A program made the translations under genes and the position numbers. The notes under the pieces were generated by a model. It worked only from the letters and a program-made list of their open reading frames with translations, searched no databases and was not told the origin of the DNA. This document shows, one piece after another, positions 38,748 to 47,440 of a DNA stretch of 64,000 nucleotides (position 1 is the stretch's first letter; each line of letters starts with the position of its first letter). The stretch lies in assembly GCA_963704505.1 (NCBI GenBank), contig OY969912.1, positions 1,798,001 to 1,862,000 on the forward strand, given 5' to 3'. The stretch comes from VRUE01 sp963704505 (GTDB taxonomy: Bacteria; Actinomycetota; Thermoleophilia; Solirubrobacterales; 70-9).

Positions 38748-40658
38748 ATGTCGGACGGGCGCAACCGGATCGCCGCCCTGCTGCTGACCGCGGTCTTCTG
38801 CCTGGTCGCCTGGTGGGGTTGGAAGCAGGGCGCCTATTTCGGCAGCGTCTTCTACCCCGGTGCGATCGCGATCTTCCTGCTGACCGCGTTGGTCTTGGTC
38901 TTCGTCCCCTTCGCCGGGCGCCTCACCGGCCCGGCGCGCGTCGCGGTCGTCGCCCTCCTCCTTCTCGGTCTCTGGGAGCTGCTCTCGGCGCTCTGGTCCC
39001 CGACCCCCTCGGGCGCGGTCCGCTACGCGATGCACGACTTCCTCTACCTGGCGCTCTTCGGGTTGGGGGTCTGGTCGACCAACCTGCTCGGCAGGCAGAT
39101 GCGGCTGGCGCTCGCCCCGGTCGCGATCGGCGTCCTTCTCGTCGGACTGGCGACGGTCTTCGTCCTCGCCGGCGGGCACGACGTCACCTGGTACCTCCAC
39201 GAAGACGCGACCCTGCGCTTCCCGATCGGCTACCGCAACGCGGACGCCGCCTTCATCCTGATCGGCCTCTGGCCGCTGGCCGCCCTGGCCGCGGCGCGCT
39301 GGCCCTGGCAGGTAAGGGCACTGCTGGTAGCCGGCGGGACCGTGCTCGCCGAGCTGACCATCCTCTGCCAGAGCCGCGGCTCGATTCCCGCCCTCGCCCT
39401 CGCGGCGCTGGTCTTCATCGGCTTCAGCCGCGACCGCCTGCGGGCGGCGATCGTGCTGGCGCTGGTCGCGATCCCGGCGGCCGCGGCGCTGCCGACCCTG
39501 CTCGACGTCTACCGGCACGGAGAAGCCGACGCCGCGGTGATCCCCCTGCTGCGCGATTCCGCCAAGGCGATCGGGCTCACCACGCTGCTCTCGCTGGCGG
39601 TCTCCTCGATCGCCTTCGGCGCGGTCGAGCCGAGGCTCGGCCTCAGTGAGAAGACCAGGACCTCGATCGGCAGAGCCACTGCGATCGTCGCCCTGGCCGC
39701 GGTTCTGGTCGGTGGCGCGGCATTCATCGCCCGCCACGGCGGTCCGGTCGGCTTCGTCGACCAGCGCATCTCGGAGTTCAACAAGGTCGGCTACCCCGAC
39801 CTGCACGGGCAGGGGGTTCGCTACGGGGCCAACATCGGCTCCAACCGCCATGACTTCTGGCGGGTCGCCTGGCACCAGGGCCTCGACGCTCCGGTCGGCG
39901 GCGGTGGCGGCGGGTCCTTCGAGGTGAAGTACATGCAGGAACGCGACAGCGGTGAGACGCCGGAAGACCCGCACAGCGTCGAGGCGCTGATGTTCGGCGA
40001 GCTCGGGCTGCCCGGGCTGCTTCTGTTCGCGACCTTCATCGTCGCCGCGGTGATCGCCGCGGTCCGTTCGCGGCGGCTCGGCCCCGCGGCAGCGGGACTG
40101 GTCGCCGGCTCCCTCGCGGCGGGTGCCCAATGGCTCACCCAGGCCTCCTTCGACTGGCTCTGGAACTACCCGGGGGTTACGGCGCCGGCGATCTTCCTGC
40201 TCGGCGCCGCTGCCTCACCGGCCCTGATCGGCGAGGGCCGGCCCTCGCCATGGCCGCGTCGCCTGCTGGCGGCCGGGTTCGTCGTCGCGGCGCTCGCCTG
40301 CATGCCGCTGTTCCTCTCCGCCCGGTACCTGCAGCGCTCCTACGCGGAGACGACCAGCGACCCGTCAGCGGCCACCGTGGACCTGCGCCGTGCCGCGGAC
40401 CTCAACCCGCTCGACCCCGATCCGCTGATCGTCAGGGCGGCGGTCGATTCGAGCCTCGGGGACAGGTCGGCGATGCTCGCCGACCTGCGCGACGCGCTCG
40501 GTCGCGAGCCTGACAACTTCGAAGCTACCTACCTGCTCGCCCGCGAACTCGCCACCGAAGACCCGGCGGCCGCGCGCGCCGAGGCGAGGCGCGCCCACGA
40601 GCTGAACCCCAAGGACGCCGCCGCGATCAAGCTCGAGAAGCAGCTCAGCTCGCCCTGA
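38748..40658 (+). CDS. O-antigen ligase-like membrane protein with C-terminal TPR
   Basis: A 636-residue protein. About 11 helices span residues 8-530, with the outer loop VRYGANIGSNRHDFWRVAWHQGLDAPVGGG-type segment near 365-400 and PHSVEALMFGELGLPGLLL, typical of the Wzy/WaaL superfamily. A cytosolic or external tail (about 555-636) forms TPR-like helices (AADLNPLDPDPLIVRAAVD, EARRAHELNPKDAAAIK). This is the second ligase-like gene in the locus; one may polymerise and the other attach the polymer to the wall or a protein. Its stop overlaps the opposing gene by 14 bases. Confidence 0.87.
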   Translation: MSDGRNRIAALLLTAVFCLVAWWGWKQGAYFGSVFYPGAIAIFLLTALVLVFVPFAGRLTGPARVAVVALLLLGLWELLSALWSPTPSGAVRYAMHDFLYLALFGLGVWSTNLLGRQMRLALAPVAIGVLLVGLATVFVLAGGHDVTWYLHEDATLRFPIGYRNADAAFILIGLWPLAALAAARWPWQVRALLVAGGTVLAELTILCQSRGSIPALALAALVFIGFSRDRLRAAIVLALVAIPAAAALPTLLDVYRHGEADAAVIPLLRDSAKAIGLTTLLSLAVSSIAFGAVEPRLGLSEKTRTSIGRATAIVALAAVLVGGAAFIARHGGPVGFVDQRISEFNKVGYPDLHGQGVRYGANIGSNRHDFWRVAWHQGLDAPVGGGGGGSFEVKYMQERDSGETPEDPHSVEALMFGELGLPGLLLFATFIVAAVIAAVRSRRLGPAAAGLVAGSLAAGAQWLTQASFDWLWNYPGVTAPAIFLLGAAASPALIGEGRPSPWPRRLLAAGFVVAALACMPLFLSARYLQRSYAETTSDPSAATVDLRRAADLNPLDPDPLIVRAAVDSSLGDRSAMLADLRDALGREPDNFEATYLLARELATEDPAAARAEARRAHELNPKDAAAIKLEKQLSSP

Positions 40659-41562
40659 AGCCGGCGAGCGCACGCCGCAGGGCAGCGCGATTCGCGGCCG
40701 AGACGCGGTCGGCCGCGTTGGCGATGACGAGATAGCGGTACGGCCCGGCGAGCACGCCGAGGGCAGTCTGCGTGCCGCGCGGCCCGTTCGCTTCCAGTTC
40801 GAAGGCGGGGTCGTCACCGGAGCGCAGGTAGCGCGGTGACCCGACTGCGCCGCCCGCTCGCGAGCCGAGCAGCTGGGCGGTGGCGGCGACCATCTCACCG
40901 CGGTCGATCGTCGGGTTTCGTTCGTAGAAGACTTCGACCGAGGCCGACGGCGCGACGCCGGTCGGCGAGTAGACGGTCGCGGCACCGCTGCCCCGCGATG
41001 TCCAGCTCGCCGGGACGACCAGCGAGAAGAGCGTGGTGTGGACACGGACGTCGCTGCCGGCCTTCACTTTCGCGGGAGCCGGCTGCGGCGCTTCCGTCGT
41101 CGCGGGCGCGGGCGCCGGCGCGGGCGCGGGTTTCGCGGACACCGAGGGTGCTTCCCGCGCCGGCTGCGTATCGTCGTCGCCCCCCTGCGAGAGCCGGATC
41201 ACGGCGAAGACCAGGGCGGCGAGCGCGAAGAGCAGCAGAGCAACGGTGACGATCCGCTCACGAGGAAGGGTCGGCCCGGGTCGGCGGGGCGGGGGGCCTG
41301 GCTCGGCTGTCGCCGGTTCGCGGGGGGGAACCGGCAGAGGCGTGACCGTGGCGCCGACCGGCTCGAGCTCTATTTCGCGCTCGATTTCGACGATTCCCGG
41401 CGCGTAGTCGAAGCCGGCCCCGCAGCCGCGGCAGACGATCCGCAGGCTGCCGTTGCCCAGCCCTGCCGGGTGGGAGACGTCGAAGCCGGCGCCGCAGGCG
41501 TCGTGCTCGACCAGGAACGCGCTCAGGCCTTCCGAAGGTGCTCGGCGTCTGGCTGCCTCCAT
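40645..41562 (-). CDS. Zinc-ribbon-like, single-pass membrane protein of unknown function
   Basis: A 305-residue protein in three parts. An N-terminal cysteine-bearing segment (HDACGAGFDVSHPAG and CRGCGAGFDYAPG) resembles a small zinc ribbon. One membrane helix lies near 103-124 (IVTVALLLFALAALVFAVI). A Pro/Ala-rich linker is followed by an external beta-rich domain (about 175-305, LFSLVVPASWTS onward) similar to domains that read as PsbP/stress-like folds. No enzyme motif is seen. It is monocistronic and converges on the TPR ligase with overlapping ends. Confidence 0.7.
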   Translation of the reverse strand: MEAARRRAPSEGLSAFLVEHDACGAGFDVSHPAGLGNGSLRIVCRGCGAGFDYAPGIVEIEREIELEPVGATVTPLPVPPREPATAEPGPPPRRPGPTLPRERIVTVALLLFALAALVFAVIRLSQGGDDDTQPAREAPSVSAKPAPAPAPAPATTEAPQPAPAKVKAGSDVRVHTTLFSLVVPASWTSRGSGAATVYSPTGVAPSASVEVFYERNPTIDRGEMVAATAQLLGSRAGGAVGSPRYLRSGDDPAFELEANGPRGTQTALGVLAGPYRYLVIANAADRVSAANRAALRRALAGFRAS

Positions 41563-41617
41563 CGTTCGAAGTAGAGCATGACTCGGCGGTTACGGCCGAT
41601 CGAGACGGAAGAATGCA

Positions 41618-42151
41618 ATGAGAATGTCTCCCGACCCTCAGACCCCTCAGACCGGTGAGACCAACCAAACGCCCCTGGTCTCCCCGGCTCGGGCGATCGG
41701 CGAGGTGATGGCCGGCGCCGACCTCGCGATCGAGGACGTCGCGACTTCCGCCCGGCGCCGGATCGTCGAGGTCGAGCGGGACTTCGAAGAGCGTCTGCGC
41801 GAGGAATCGGTCAAGCGCAGGGCCGGCCTCGGGCTGCTGCGCATGGAGCTCGCGGAAAGGGCCGCGCGGCTCGCCGCGGCCTATGCCGAGACCGCGCAGC
41901 AGCTGGGTGAGATCGACTCGGCGTTGCGCGAGCTGGGCGAGCCCACCCAGCCTGGAGGCGACCTTCGACCCGAAGTCCCCCCGGTCAAGATCACCCTGCG
42001 CGAGCGCCGCCGCATGCATTTCGGCGGGCTCGAGCCGGAGGAGGAAGGGGAGGAGGAGGTTTCGACAGAGCTGTTCGGCGGGCAGTCGGTTGACGATGCG
42101 GTCCCGCGCGCACGGCGCTCCTGGCGAATCTGGCAGCGGAGCGCGGCGTAG
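41618..42151 (+). CDS. Helical cytosolic protein, unknown
   Basis: A 177-residue hydrophilic protein. Residues 22-105 are predicted helix with heptad-like Ala/Glu/Arg (RIVEVERDFEERLREESVKRR). An acidic run (EPEEEGEEEVS) comes next, then a basic end. No signal peptide or domain is recognised. It is 30 bases upstream of another coiled-coil gene with similar style, suggesting the two proteins work together, perhaps at the membrane or divisome; this is only contextual. Confidence 0.65.
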   Translation: MRMSPDPQTPQTGETNQTPLVSPARAIGEVMAGADLAIEDVATSARRRIVEVERDFEERLREESVKRRAGLGLLRMELAERAARLAAAYAETAQQLGEIDSALRELGEPTQPGGDLRPEVPPVKITLRERRRMHFGGLEPEEEGEEEVSTELFGGQSVDDAVPRARRSWRIWQRSAA

Positions 42152-42181
42152 GATGGCCGAAATGCGATCCCGATCACCCCG

Positions 42182-42832
42182 ATGAGCGACGAGACCATGC
42201 CACCTGACAAACCGGATGACCAACCCGGTGAGGCCCGCCGCGACCTCGACGCGGAGCACAAGGCCAGGACGATGGCGCAGGTTCAGCCGATCATCGAAGC
42301 AGCCGAGCAGGCAGCGACCGGCATCCTCGAGGAGGCCGAAGCGCAGGCACGCAGGCAAGTCGAGGAGGCCCAGGAACGCGCTGACGAGCTCGCCGACCAG
42401 CGCGCCCAGGACATGTGGGCCCTGACCGATGAGCTGATCAATCGGGCCGAGGCCGTCAAGCGCCAGGCCGACGACCTGCTCGAGGCGCTCGAGCAGACCC
42501 GCCGCGGCGTCAGCCCGTCACGGCCCGCCCCGATCCCGCCGTCCCCGGAGGACGAGGCACCGGACGCCCCGCGGACGAACGGGACGAGGCTGGAAGAGGT
42601 CGAGAGGGAAGAGGTGGACGTCGAGCGGGTCGAGATCGAGATCACCGAGTCCCACAGCTCGCGCTCGAGCTCGTCGCGTCCCTCCACGCCGCTCTCCGAG
42701 GGAGCCCGCCTGCTCGCGACGCAGATGGTCGTCGCCGGCAGTAGCCGCGCCGAGATAGCCACCAGGCTGCGCGACGACTTCGGCATCGAGGACCCCGAGT
42801 CGATGCTCGACGCGATCCACGGCGCCGAGTAG
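42182..42832 (+). CDS. Coiled-coil protein with small C-terminal helical domain, DivIVA-like style
   Basis: A 216-residue acidic protein. A long coiled coil (about 28-105; IIEAAEQAATGILEEAEAQA) is followed by a disordered Pro/Glu/Ser region (110-175) and a compact C-terminal domain (AGSSRAEIATRLRDDFGIED). This layout is seen in DivIVA-type or ATP-synthase-b-like scaffolds, but no defining motif is present. A TAGGAT element lies about 28 bases upstream. Converges on the SARP regulator with a 7-base gap. Confidence 0.65.
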   Translation: MSDETMPPDKPDDQPGEARRDLDAEHKARTMAQVQPIIEAAEQAATGILEEAEAQARRQVEEAQERADELADQRAQDMWALTDELINRAEAVKRQADDLLEALEQTRRGVSPSRPAPIPPSPEDEAPDAPRTNGTRLEEVEREEVDVERVEIEITESHSSRSSSSRPSTPLSEGARLLATQMVVAGSSRAEIATRLRDDFGIEDPESMLDAIHGAE

Positions 42833-42839
42833 GCGCAGC

Positions 42840-43655
42840 TCAGTCGAGGACGTCGCCGCGCAGCAGCTGGCGGTGAAAGGCCTGGATTTCGGCGCTCGGC
42901 GCCGACCCCAGCTCCTCGACGAGGAGCGTCCTCAGGTCGTCGTAGGTGCGCAGCGCCTCTGCGGTGTTGCCGGAGGCGGCCAGCGCCCGCATCAGACTGA
43001 GGTAGCCGGACTCGCGGAACGGCTCGTCGCGGATCAGCTCCCGCGCCATTCGCTCGGCACCGGCGAGCTCGGAGCCGCCGAGGCCGATGCCCGCTCGGGC
43101 GATCGTCTCGCGTGCGCGGCTCTCGAGATTGCGAAGTTCGCGTCGTACGTCGTCGACCCAGGGTGCCTCGAAGCCCGCGAGAAAGGGACGGCCGGCGATG
43201 TTGAGGGTGATGTGGGCCTGTGCCCAGGCCTCACGCCAGGCTCGCGCGGCGAGCGCCGCGTCGGCGACCCGTACGGCCCGCTCGGCCGACTCGAGGTCGA
43301 TCCAGGTCTCCGGCGGGAGGCGCAGCTCGACCGCGTCACGGCCGGCCAGCGACTCGGGCCCCAGCGCGCTGCGCAGCCGTGAGAGCTGCGTCCGCAGCGC
43401 CGCCGCGGGGTTGGCCGGCTGCTTTTCGGGCCAGATCGCTTCGATCATCTCCTCGCGACTGACCGCTCGACCACGTTTGAGTACTAAAAAAGCCAAGAGT
43501 GCTCGGCCCTGGCGCCCACGCAGGGCTGGAGTCACGTGCCGGCCCTGGAAATCAACTTTAAGCCGCCCACAGAGCTGGATTCGGGTGCCGCCAGCCGGGT
43601 ATGCGGTTGGCACCGATGGAAACGCCGGGGAAACGCTGTCATCACGGTAGGGCAT
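42840..43655 (-). CDS. SARP/BTAD-family transcriptional regulator
   Basis: About 271 residues from ATG 43655; GTG 43691 is an alternative start. An OmpR/PhoB-type winged helix (about 25-100: LRGRQGRALLAFLVLKRGRAVSREEMIEAIWPE, with the AAALRTQLSRLRSALG recognition region) is followed by a bacterial transcriptional activation domain (about 105-270). SARPs activate secondary-metabolite or surface-polymer clusters through direct-repeat sites. It is divergent from the LPXTG gene pair and close to the initiating sugar transferase, so it may control this end of the locus. Confidence 0.85.
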   Translation of the reverse strand: MPYRDDSVSPAFPSVPTAYPAGGTRIQLCGRLKVDFQGRHVTPALRGRQGRALLAFLVLKRGRAVSREEMIEAIWPEKQPANPAAALRTQLSRLRSALGPESLAGRDAVELRLPPETWIDLESAERAVRVADAALAARAWREAWAQAHITLNIAGRPFLAGFEAPWVDDVRRELRNLESRARETIARAGIGLGGSELAGAERMARELIRDEPFRESGYLSLMRALAASGNTAEALRTYDDLRTLLVEELGSAPSAEIQAFHRQLLRGDVLD

Positions 43656-43679
43656 TCGTAACCACCAAGATCGACAGCA

Positions 43680-43898
43680 ATGCCGAGCCACTTAAGTTTC
43701 GGAACTCAAGCAAGCAAGCTCGTGCTCCGATGTGAGTGCAGAGCCGTGATCAGCGCCGATAGCGAGAAGCGCCTGGTCGAATTGACGCGGCTTCATTTCG
43801 GGGAGTTTCATCCCGATCTCGGCGCAAACGTTCCTGCCGACCTGATTTTGGCGATGGCGGAACAGAAAGGAGACAACCCAAGTGAGTGGAACCGTTGA
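43680..43898 (+). CDS. Small DUF1059-like protein
   Basis: A 72-residue protein with VLRCECRAVISADSEKRLVE and HFGEFHPDLG, a Cys-containing strand followed by a helix and a His, reminiscent of DUF1059-type small proteins. Acidic and cytosolic. Its end overlaps the LPXTG gene by 17 bases, and the ribosome-binding site of that gene lies inside its last codons. Real coding is likely from the motif but not certain. Confidence 0.5.
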   Translation: MPSHLSFGTQASKLVLRCECRAVISADSEKRLVELTRLHFGEFHPDLGANVPADLILAMAEQKGDNPSEWNR

Positions 43899-44307
43899 CA
43901 TCTGGCGGACTCTCCGCATAGCGGTGGCGGCGGCAGCCCTTGCCGTTGTCCTGATCGTTCCCACGCAGTCACAGGCTGCGAACGATTGCGCTGCTGCGGG
44001 ATCCGACCCGACCGCTGCTCAGTACTGCCCGCCCGCTCCTCCGCAACCGATCGAAGAAGAACACGAACGGTGCACGGAGAACGCGGCCGGCGAAACCGGC
44101 TCGTCGACCAATTCCGGCAACTCGAGTGAGTGCCAGGAGGAAGTCCCCGTGTCGGTGTCCGAAACCCCCAGCACTCCGTCCTCAGGCGGCGGCACCCTGC
44201 CCTTCACGGGCATGGACGTCCTCGCCCTGCTGGCGGTTGCCGGTGCCTTCATCGCAGTCGGCATCGCCCTCCAGCGTCTCTCGAAGACGGGCATGGAGAC
44301 CAAGTAG
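43882..44307 (+). CDS. LPXTG-anchored small surface protein
   Basis: A 141-residue exported protein. GTG 43882 is fixed by AAAGGAG at 43866-43872, nine bases upstream. The signal peptide (ALAVVLIVPTQSQAA) is followed by a short Ser/Thr/Pro/Glu-rich segment with four to five cysteines. The C-terminus is a complete sortase signal: LPFTG, a hydrophobic helix (VLALLAVAGAFIAVGIAL) and a basic tail. It would be anchored covalently to the wall by a sortase encoded elsewhere. It directly precedes the initiating sugar transferase by 4 bases, so it may be the anchor or acceptor of the polysaccharide. Confidence 0.82.
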   Translation: MSGTVDIWRTLRIAVAAAALAVVLIVPTQSQAANDCAAAGSDPTAAQYCPPAPPQPIEEEHERCTENAAGETGSSTNSGNSSECQEEVPVSVSETPSTPSSGGGTLPFTGMDVLALLAVAGAFIAVGIALQRLSKTGMETK

Positions 44308-44311
44308 TCCG

Positions 44312-45760
44312 ATGCGAGGAGAAAACCTCGCAAGACCACGCCTGACCGCGCTGCGCGCCCAGCATCTGCTGGGCGTGCTCGCGTTCGGTGTGGCGCCCGC
44401 GGCGACCGCCGGCCTGATGTCGGCGAGCCACCTGGACAGCGACGGCCGCGGCGCGATCGTCTTCTTCTCGGTGATCTTCGCTTTCTGGTTGAGCCTGCGC
44501 GGCCGCACCCCTCTGCATCTGATGCCGCTCGCCGAACTGATCGTGCGCACCATGGTGCCCGTCGTCGGCATCGCCATCGCCCTCGCGATCTTCGCCGCCG
44601 CCGGCTCTCCCGCTTACTTCGGCGACGTCGCCACGCCGCTGATCGGCGCCTGGGCGGCAACCGCGATCGGCGCCTGGTTCGTGACCAAATTCGAGGCCAC
44701 GCGCCCGGTGCGGATCGCCGTCATCGGCTCGCCCACGGTCGCGCTCGGCCTTGCCCATGAGCTCAGCAACTCGAACATCCGCAGCCACGAGGTCGTCGGC
44801 TGGATCGCCGACGACCGGCCGACGGCGGAGCCCGGTGCCGGCCCGCGCCGGCTCGGCTCCTTCGTCCAGGTCGGCGAGGTCGTGACGCGCCATTCGGTCG
44901 ACCTGCTCGTCCACTCCTTGAAACCGGCTGGTGACGAGGTAGCCGAGGCGATGCCGACCCGGCTCGAGCTCTTCGAGCGGGTGGCCGCCGAGTGCCTCGA
45001 CCTGCCGGTCAGCCTGATCGAGGTCGGCCAGCTCTACGAGGAACTTCTCGGGCACGTTCCGCTCGGCCAGTCGAACTCCGCCTGGTTCCAGTACATGTTG
45101 CATCCCCGCTACCGCGCCGGCTGGTCATTCTCGAAGCGCATCTTCGACATCGTGATCGGCACCGCGATGCTGCTCGTCCTGGCGCCGTTGCTGGCGGTCT
45201 TCGCGATCGCGGTCAAGCTCACCGACGGCGGGCCGGTCTTCTATCGCCAGCGGCGCATGGGCGAACGCGGCCGTGAGTTCGAGCTGATCAAGCTGCGCTC
45301 GATGTTCGTCGACTCCGAGGACGAGGGGCCGCTCTGGTCTGAGGCCGACGACACCCGGGTGACGCCGGTCGGCAGGTTCATGCGCCGCTTCCACATCGAC
45401 GAGATGCCGCAGCTCTTCAACATCGTCCGCGGGGAGATGACCCTGATCGGGCCCCGTCCCGAGCGCCGCGAGCTGATCCTCAAGCTCGAAAAGAGCCTCG
45501 CCTACTACGACCGCCGCCACCTGGTCAAGCCGGGGCTCGCCGGATGGGCCCAGGCACGCTGCGGCTACGGCGGCTCCGAGGAGGGCACGAGCTGGAAGCT
45601 CTGCCACGACCTCTACTACCTCAAGCACCGCTCGACCTACTTCGACACGTTGATCCTGATCGAGAACTTCAGGGTCTCGCTGGGCAAAGGCGTCCAGTTC
45701 GGCCTGCGCGCCCCGCACCGGGAGTTCATCCTGGGGCAGGCGGGCAAGCTCGGCGGCTGA
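44312..45760 (+). CDS. Polyprenyl glycosylphosphotransferase (initiating sugar-1-phosphate transferase)
   Basis: A 482-residue WbaP/WcaJ-type enzyme. Four N-terminal membrane helices (about 18-120) are followed by a Rossmann-like middle domain (VRIAVIGSPTVALGLAHEL) and the catalytic C-terminal domain: a membrane re-entrant helix (FDIVIGTAMLLVLAPLLAV), GGPVFYRQRRMGERGREFELIKLRSM-type core, HIDEMPQLFNIVRGEMTLIGPRPE and KPGLAGWAQ. It transfers sugar-1-phosphate onto undecaprenyl phosphate, the first step of repeat-unit assembly. ATG 44312 follows the LPXTG gene by four bases. Confidence 0.93.
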   Translation: MRGENLARPRLTALRAQHLLGVLAFGVAPAATAGLMSASHLDSDGRGAIVFFSVIFAFWLSLRGRTPLHLMPLAELIVRTMVPVVGIAIALAIFAAAGSPAYFGDVATPLIGAWAATAIGAWFVTKFEATRPVRIAVIGSPTVALGLAHELSNSNIRSHEVVGWIADDRPTAEPGAGPRRLGSFVQVGEVVTRHSVDLLVHSLKPAGDEVAEAMPTRLELFERVAAECLDLPVSLIEVGQLYEELLGHVPLGQSNSAWFQYMLHPRYRAGWSFSKRIFDIVIGTAMLLVLAPLLAVFAIAVKLTDGGPVFYRQRRMGERGREFELIKLRSMFVDSEDEGPLWSEADDTRVTPVGRFMRRFHIDEMPQLFNIVRGEMTLIGPRPERRELILKLEKSLAYYDRRHLVKPGLAGWAQARCGYGGSEEGTSWKLCHDLYYLKHRSTYFDTLILIENFRVSLGKGVQFGLRAPHREFILGQAGKLGG

Positions 45761-45816
45761 GCCGGGTCGCGTAAAGTCCCCCTTCAAGTCCGGTAACCCC
45801 CGAGCTAGGAAGAGGA

Positions 45817-47028
45817 ATGGCCGTAGAGACCGCTGCCTACAGCGAGCAGACAGACATTCAGCGCGACATCACGGAGATGGTTCGCCAGTTCGTCGACGAG
45901 CAGATCATCCCCAACGCCGAGCACTACGACCACGAGGACTCCTTCCCGGAGCCGATCGTCGAGCAGATGAAGGAGCTCGGCCTATTCGGGGTCACGATCC
46001 CCGAGGAGTACGGCGGCATGGGCCTCGACCTGACGACCTACGCGATGATCGTCGAAGAGCTCTCTCGCGGCTGGATCTCGATCTCCGGCGTCGTCAACAC
46101 CCACTTCATCGGCTCATACCTGCTGATGAAGTTCGGCACCGACGAGCAGAAGGAGTACTTCCTGCCGAGGATGGCGACCGGAGAGATCCGCGCCGCCTTC
46201 TCCCTCTCCGAGCCGGAGGTCGGGTCCGACGTCCAGGGGATCAAGTCGACCGCCAAGCTCGGCGACGACGGCAAGTGGGAGCTCAACGGCCAGAAGATGT
46301 GGGTGACGAACGGGCTCGGCTCGAGCGTCGTCTTCGTCCTGATGAAGTCCGACCCGAAGGCGGAGCCCGCCTACAAGGGCATGACCTGCTTCATCACCGA
46401 GAAGGAGCCCTGGAAGGAAGTCAACGAGGGCGAGTTCGCCGGCCTCACCGTCCCGCCCAAGATCAAGAAGATGGGCTACAAGGGCGTCGAGTCGACCGAG
46501 CTGGTCTACGACGGCTACCGCTGCCCCCCCGAGCGGGTTCTCGGCGGCGAGGAGGGTGTCGGCGAGGGTTTCATCCAGATGATGGACGCGCTCGAGGTGG
46601 GCCGGGTCAACGTCGCCGCGCGCGGCGTCGGCATCGCCCAGCGGGCTCTCGAGCTGGCGCTCCGCTACAGCCAGGAGCGCAAGACCTTCGGCAAGGAAAT
46701 CGCCCAGCACCAGGCGATTCAGTTCAAGATCGCCGACATGGCGACCAAGATCGAGGCGTCGCGGCTCCTGACCCGCAAGGCAGCGCAGATGAAGGACGCC
46801 GGTATCCGCTCGGACCTCGAGGCGGGGATGGCGAAGCTGATGGCTTCGGAGACCGGCAAGGAGTGCGTCGAGGAGTGCTTCCGGATTCACGGCGGGTACG
46901 GCTACTCGAAGGAGTACGAGATCGAGCGCCTTTACCGCGACGCTCCGCTGCTGCTGATCGGCGAGGGCACCTCGGAGATCCAGCGCATGGTGATCGGCAA
47001 GAAGATGCTGCAGAGAAACAAGATCTGA
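45817..47028 (+). CDS. msd: Acyl-CoA dehydrogenase, probably (2S)-methylsuccinyl-CoA dehydrogenase
   Basis: A 403-residue FAD enzyme. Motifs are VTIPEEYGGMGLDLTTYA, AAFSLSEPEVGSD, WVTNGLGSS, and the C-terminal GYGYSKEYEIERLYRDAP with catalytic-region Glu in GEGTSEIQ. The blocks GRVNVAARGVGIAQRALEL and KMGYKGVESTELV follow what I recall of the dehydrogenase in the Streptomyces ethylmalonyl-CoA operon, where it makes mesaconyl-CoA. Mesaconyl-CoA hydratase is encoded 1.7 kb downstream. An AGGAAGAGGA site precedes the ATG. Confidence 0.85.
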   Translation: MAVETAAYSEQTDIQRDITEMVRQFVDEQIIPNAEHYDHEDSFPEPIVEQMKELGLFGVTIPEEYGGMGLDLTTYAMIVEELSRGWISISGVVNTHFIGSYLLMKFGTDEQKEYFLPRMATGEIRAAFSLSEPEVGSDVQGIKSTAKLGDDGKWELNGQKMWVTNGLGSSVVFVLMKSDPKAEPAYKGMTCFITEKEPWKEVNEGEFAGLTVPPKIKKMGYKGVESTELVYDGYRCPPERVLGGEEGVGEGFIQMMDALEVGRVNVAARGVGIAQRALELALRYSQERKTFGKEIAQHQAIQFKIADMATKIEASRLLTRKAAQMKDAGIRSDLEAGMAKLMASETGKECVEECFRIHGGYGYSKEYEIERLYRDAPLLLIGEGTSEIQRMVIGKKMLQRNKI

Positions 47029-47047
47029 GTGGAGGAGAGTTAGGCAA

Positions 47048-47410
47048 ATGTCGTCGACGTCCGACCTGATCAAGACCGCCATAGAGCGCTTTCAGGCGGA
47101 AGTCCCGGCGCTCGCCAACCTCAAGCTGGTCTTCGGCCTCGAGCTGAAAGCCAAACACGACATTCAGCTCTACCGGGTCGAGGTCCCCGGACCGCAGATC
47201 ACCAAGGACCTCGCCCAGGACGAGCGGATCCTGGTCGAAATTGACAGGCCCGTGTTCAACGACCTCGCCGAGAAGGGCACAATCAAGAGCTACCGCAAAG
47301 CGTATGAGACCGGTCACATCAAGGCGACCGGCGACTCGAACGTGAGGAAGCTGATCGGCCAGGTCGTCGAAAAGCAGGAGCAGCGGGCGCGCCTCAAAAA
47401 AGTCCACTGA
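47048..47410 (+). CDS. SCP2-like lipid/acyl-CoA-binding protein (tentative)
   Basis: A 120-residue soluble protein with N-terminal ERFQAEVPALANLKLVFGLELK and a C-terminal IKSYRKAYETGHIKATGD segment. The latter resembles the end of sterol-carrier-2 domains, where a G-hydrophobic-x-GD turn closes the acyl tunnel. It starts 20 bases after the dehydrogenase stop with GGAGGAG, so the two are co-transcribed; it may hand over an acyl-CoA or lipid. Similarity is suggestive only. Confidence 0.55.
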   Translation: MSSTSDLIKTAIERFQAEVPALANLKLVFGLELKAKHDIQLYRVEVPGPQITKDLAQDERILVEIDRPVFNDLAEKGTIKSYRKAYETGHIKATGDSNVRKLIGQVVEKQEQRARLKKVH

Positions 47411-47440
47411 CCCGGTGGTTGGCCCGCACGGGCCGGCCGC

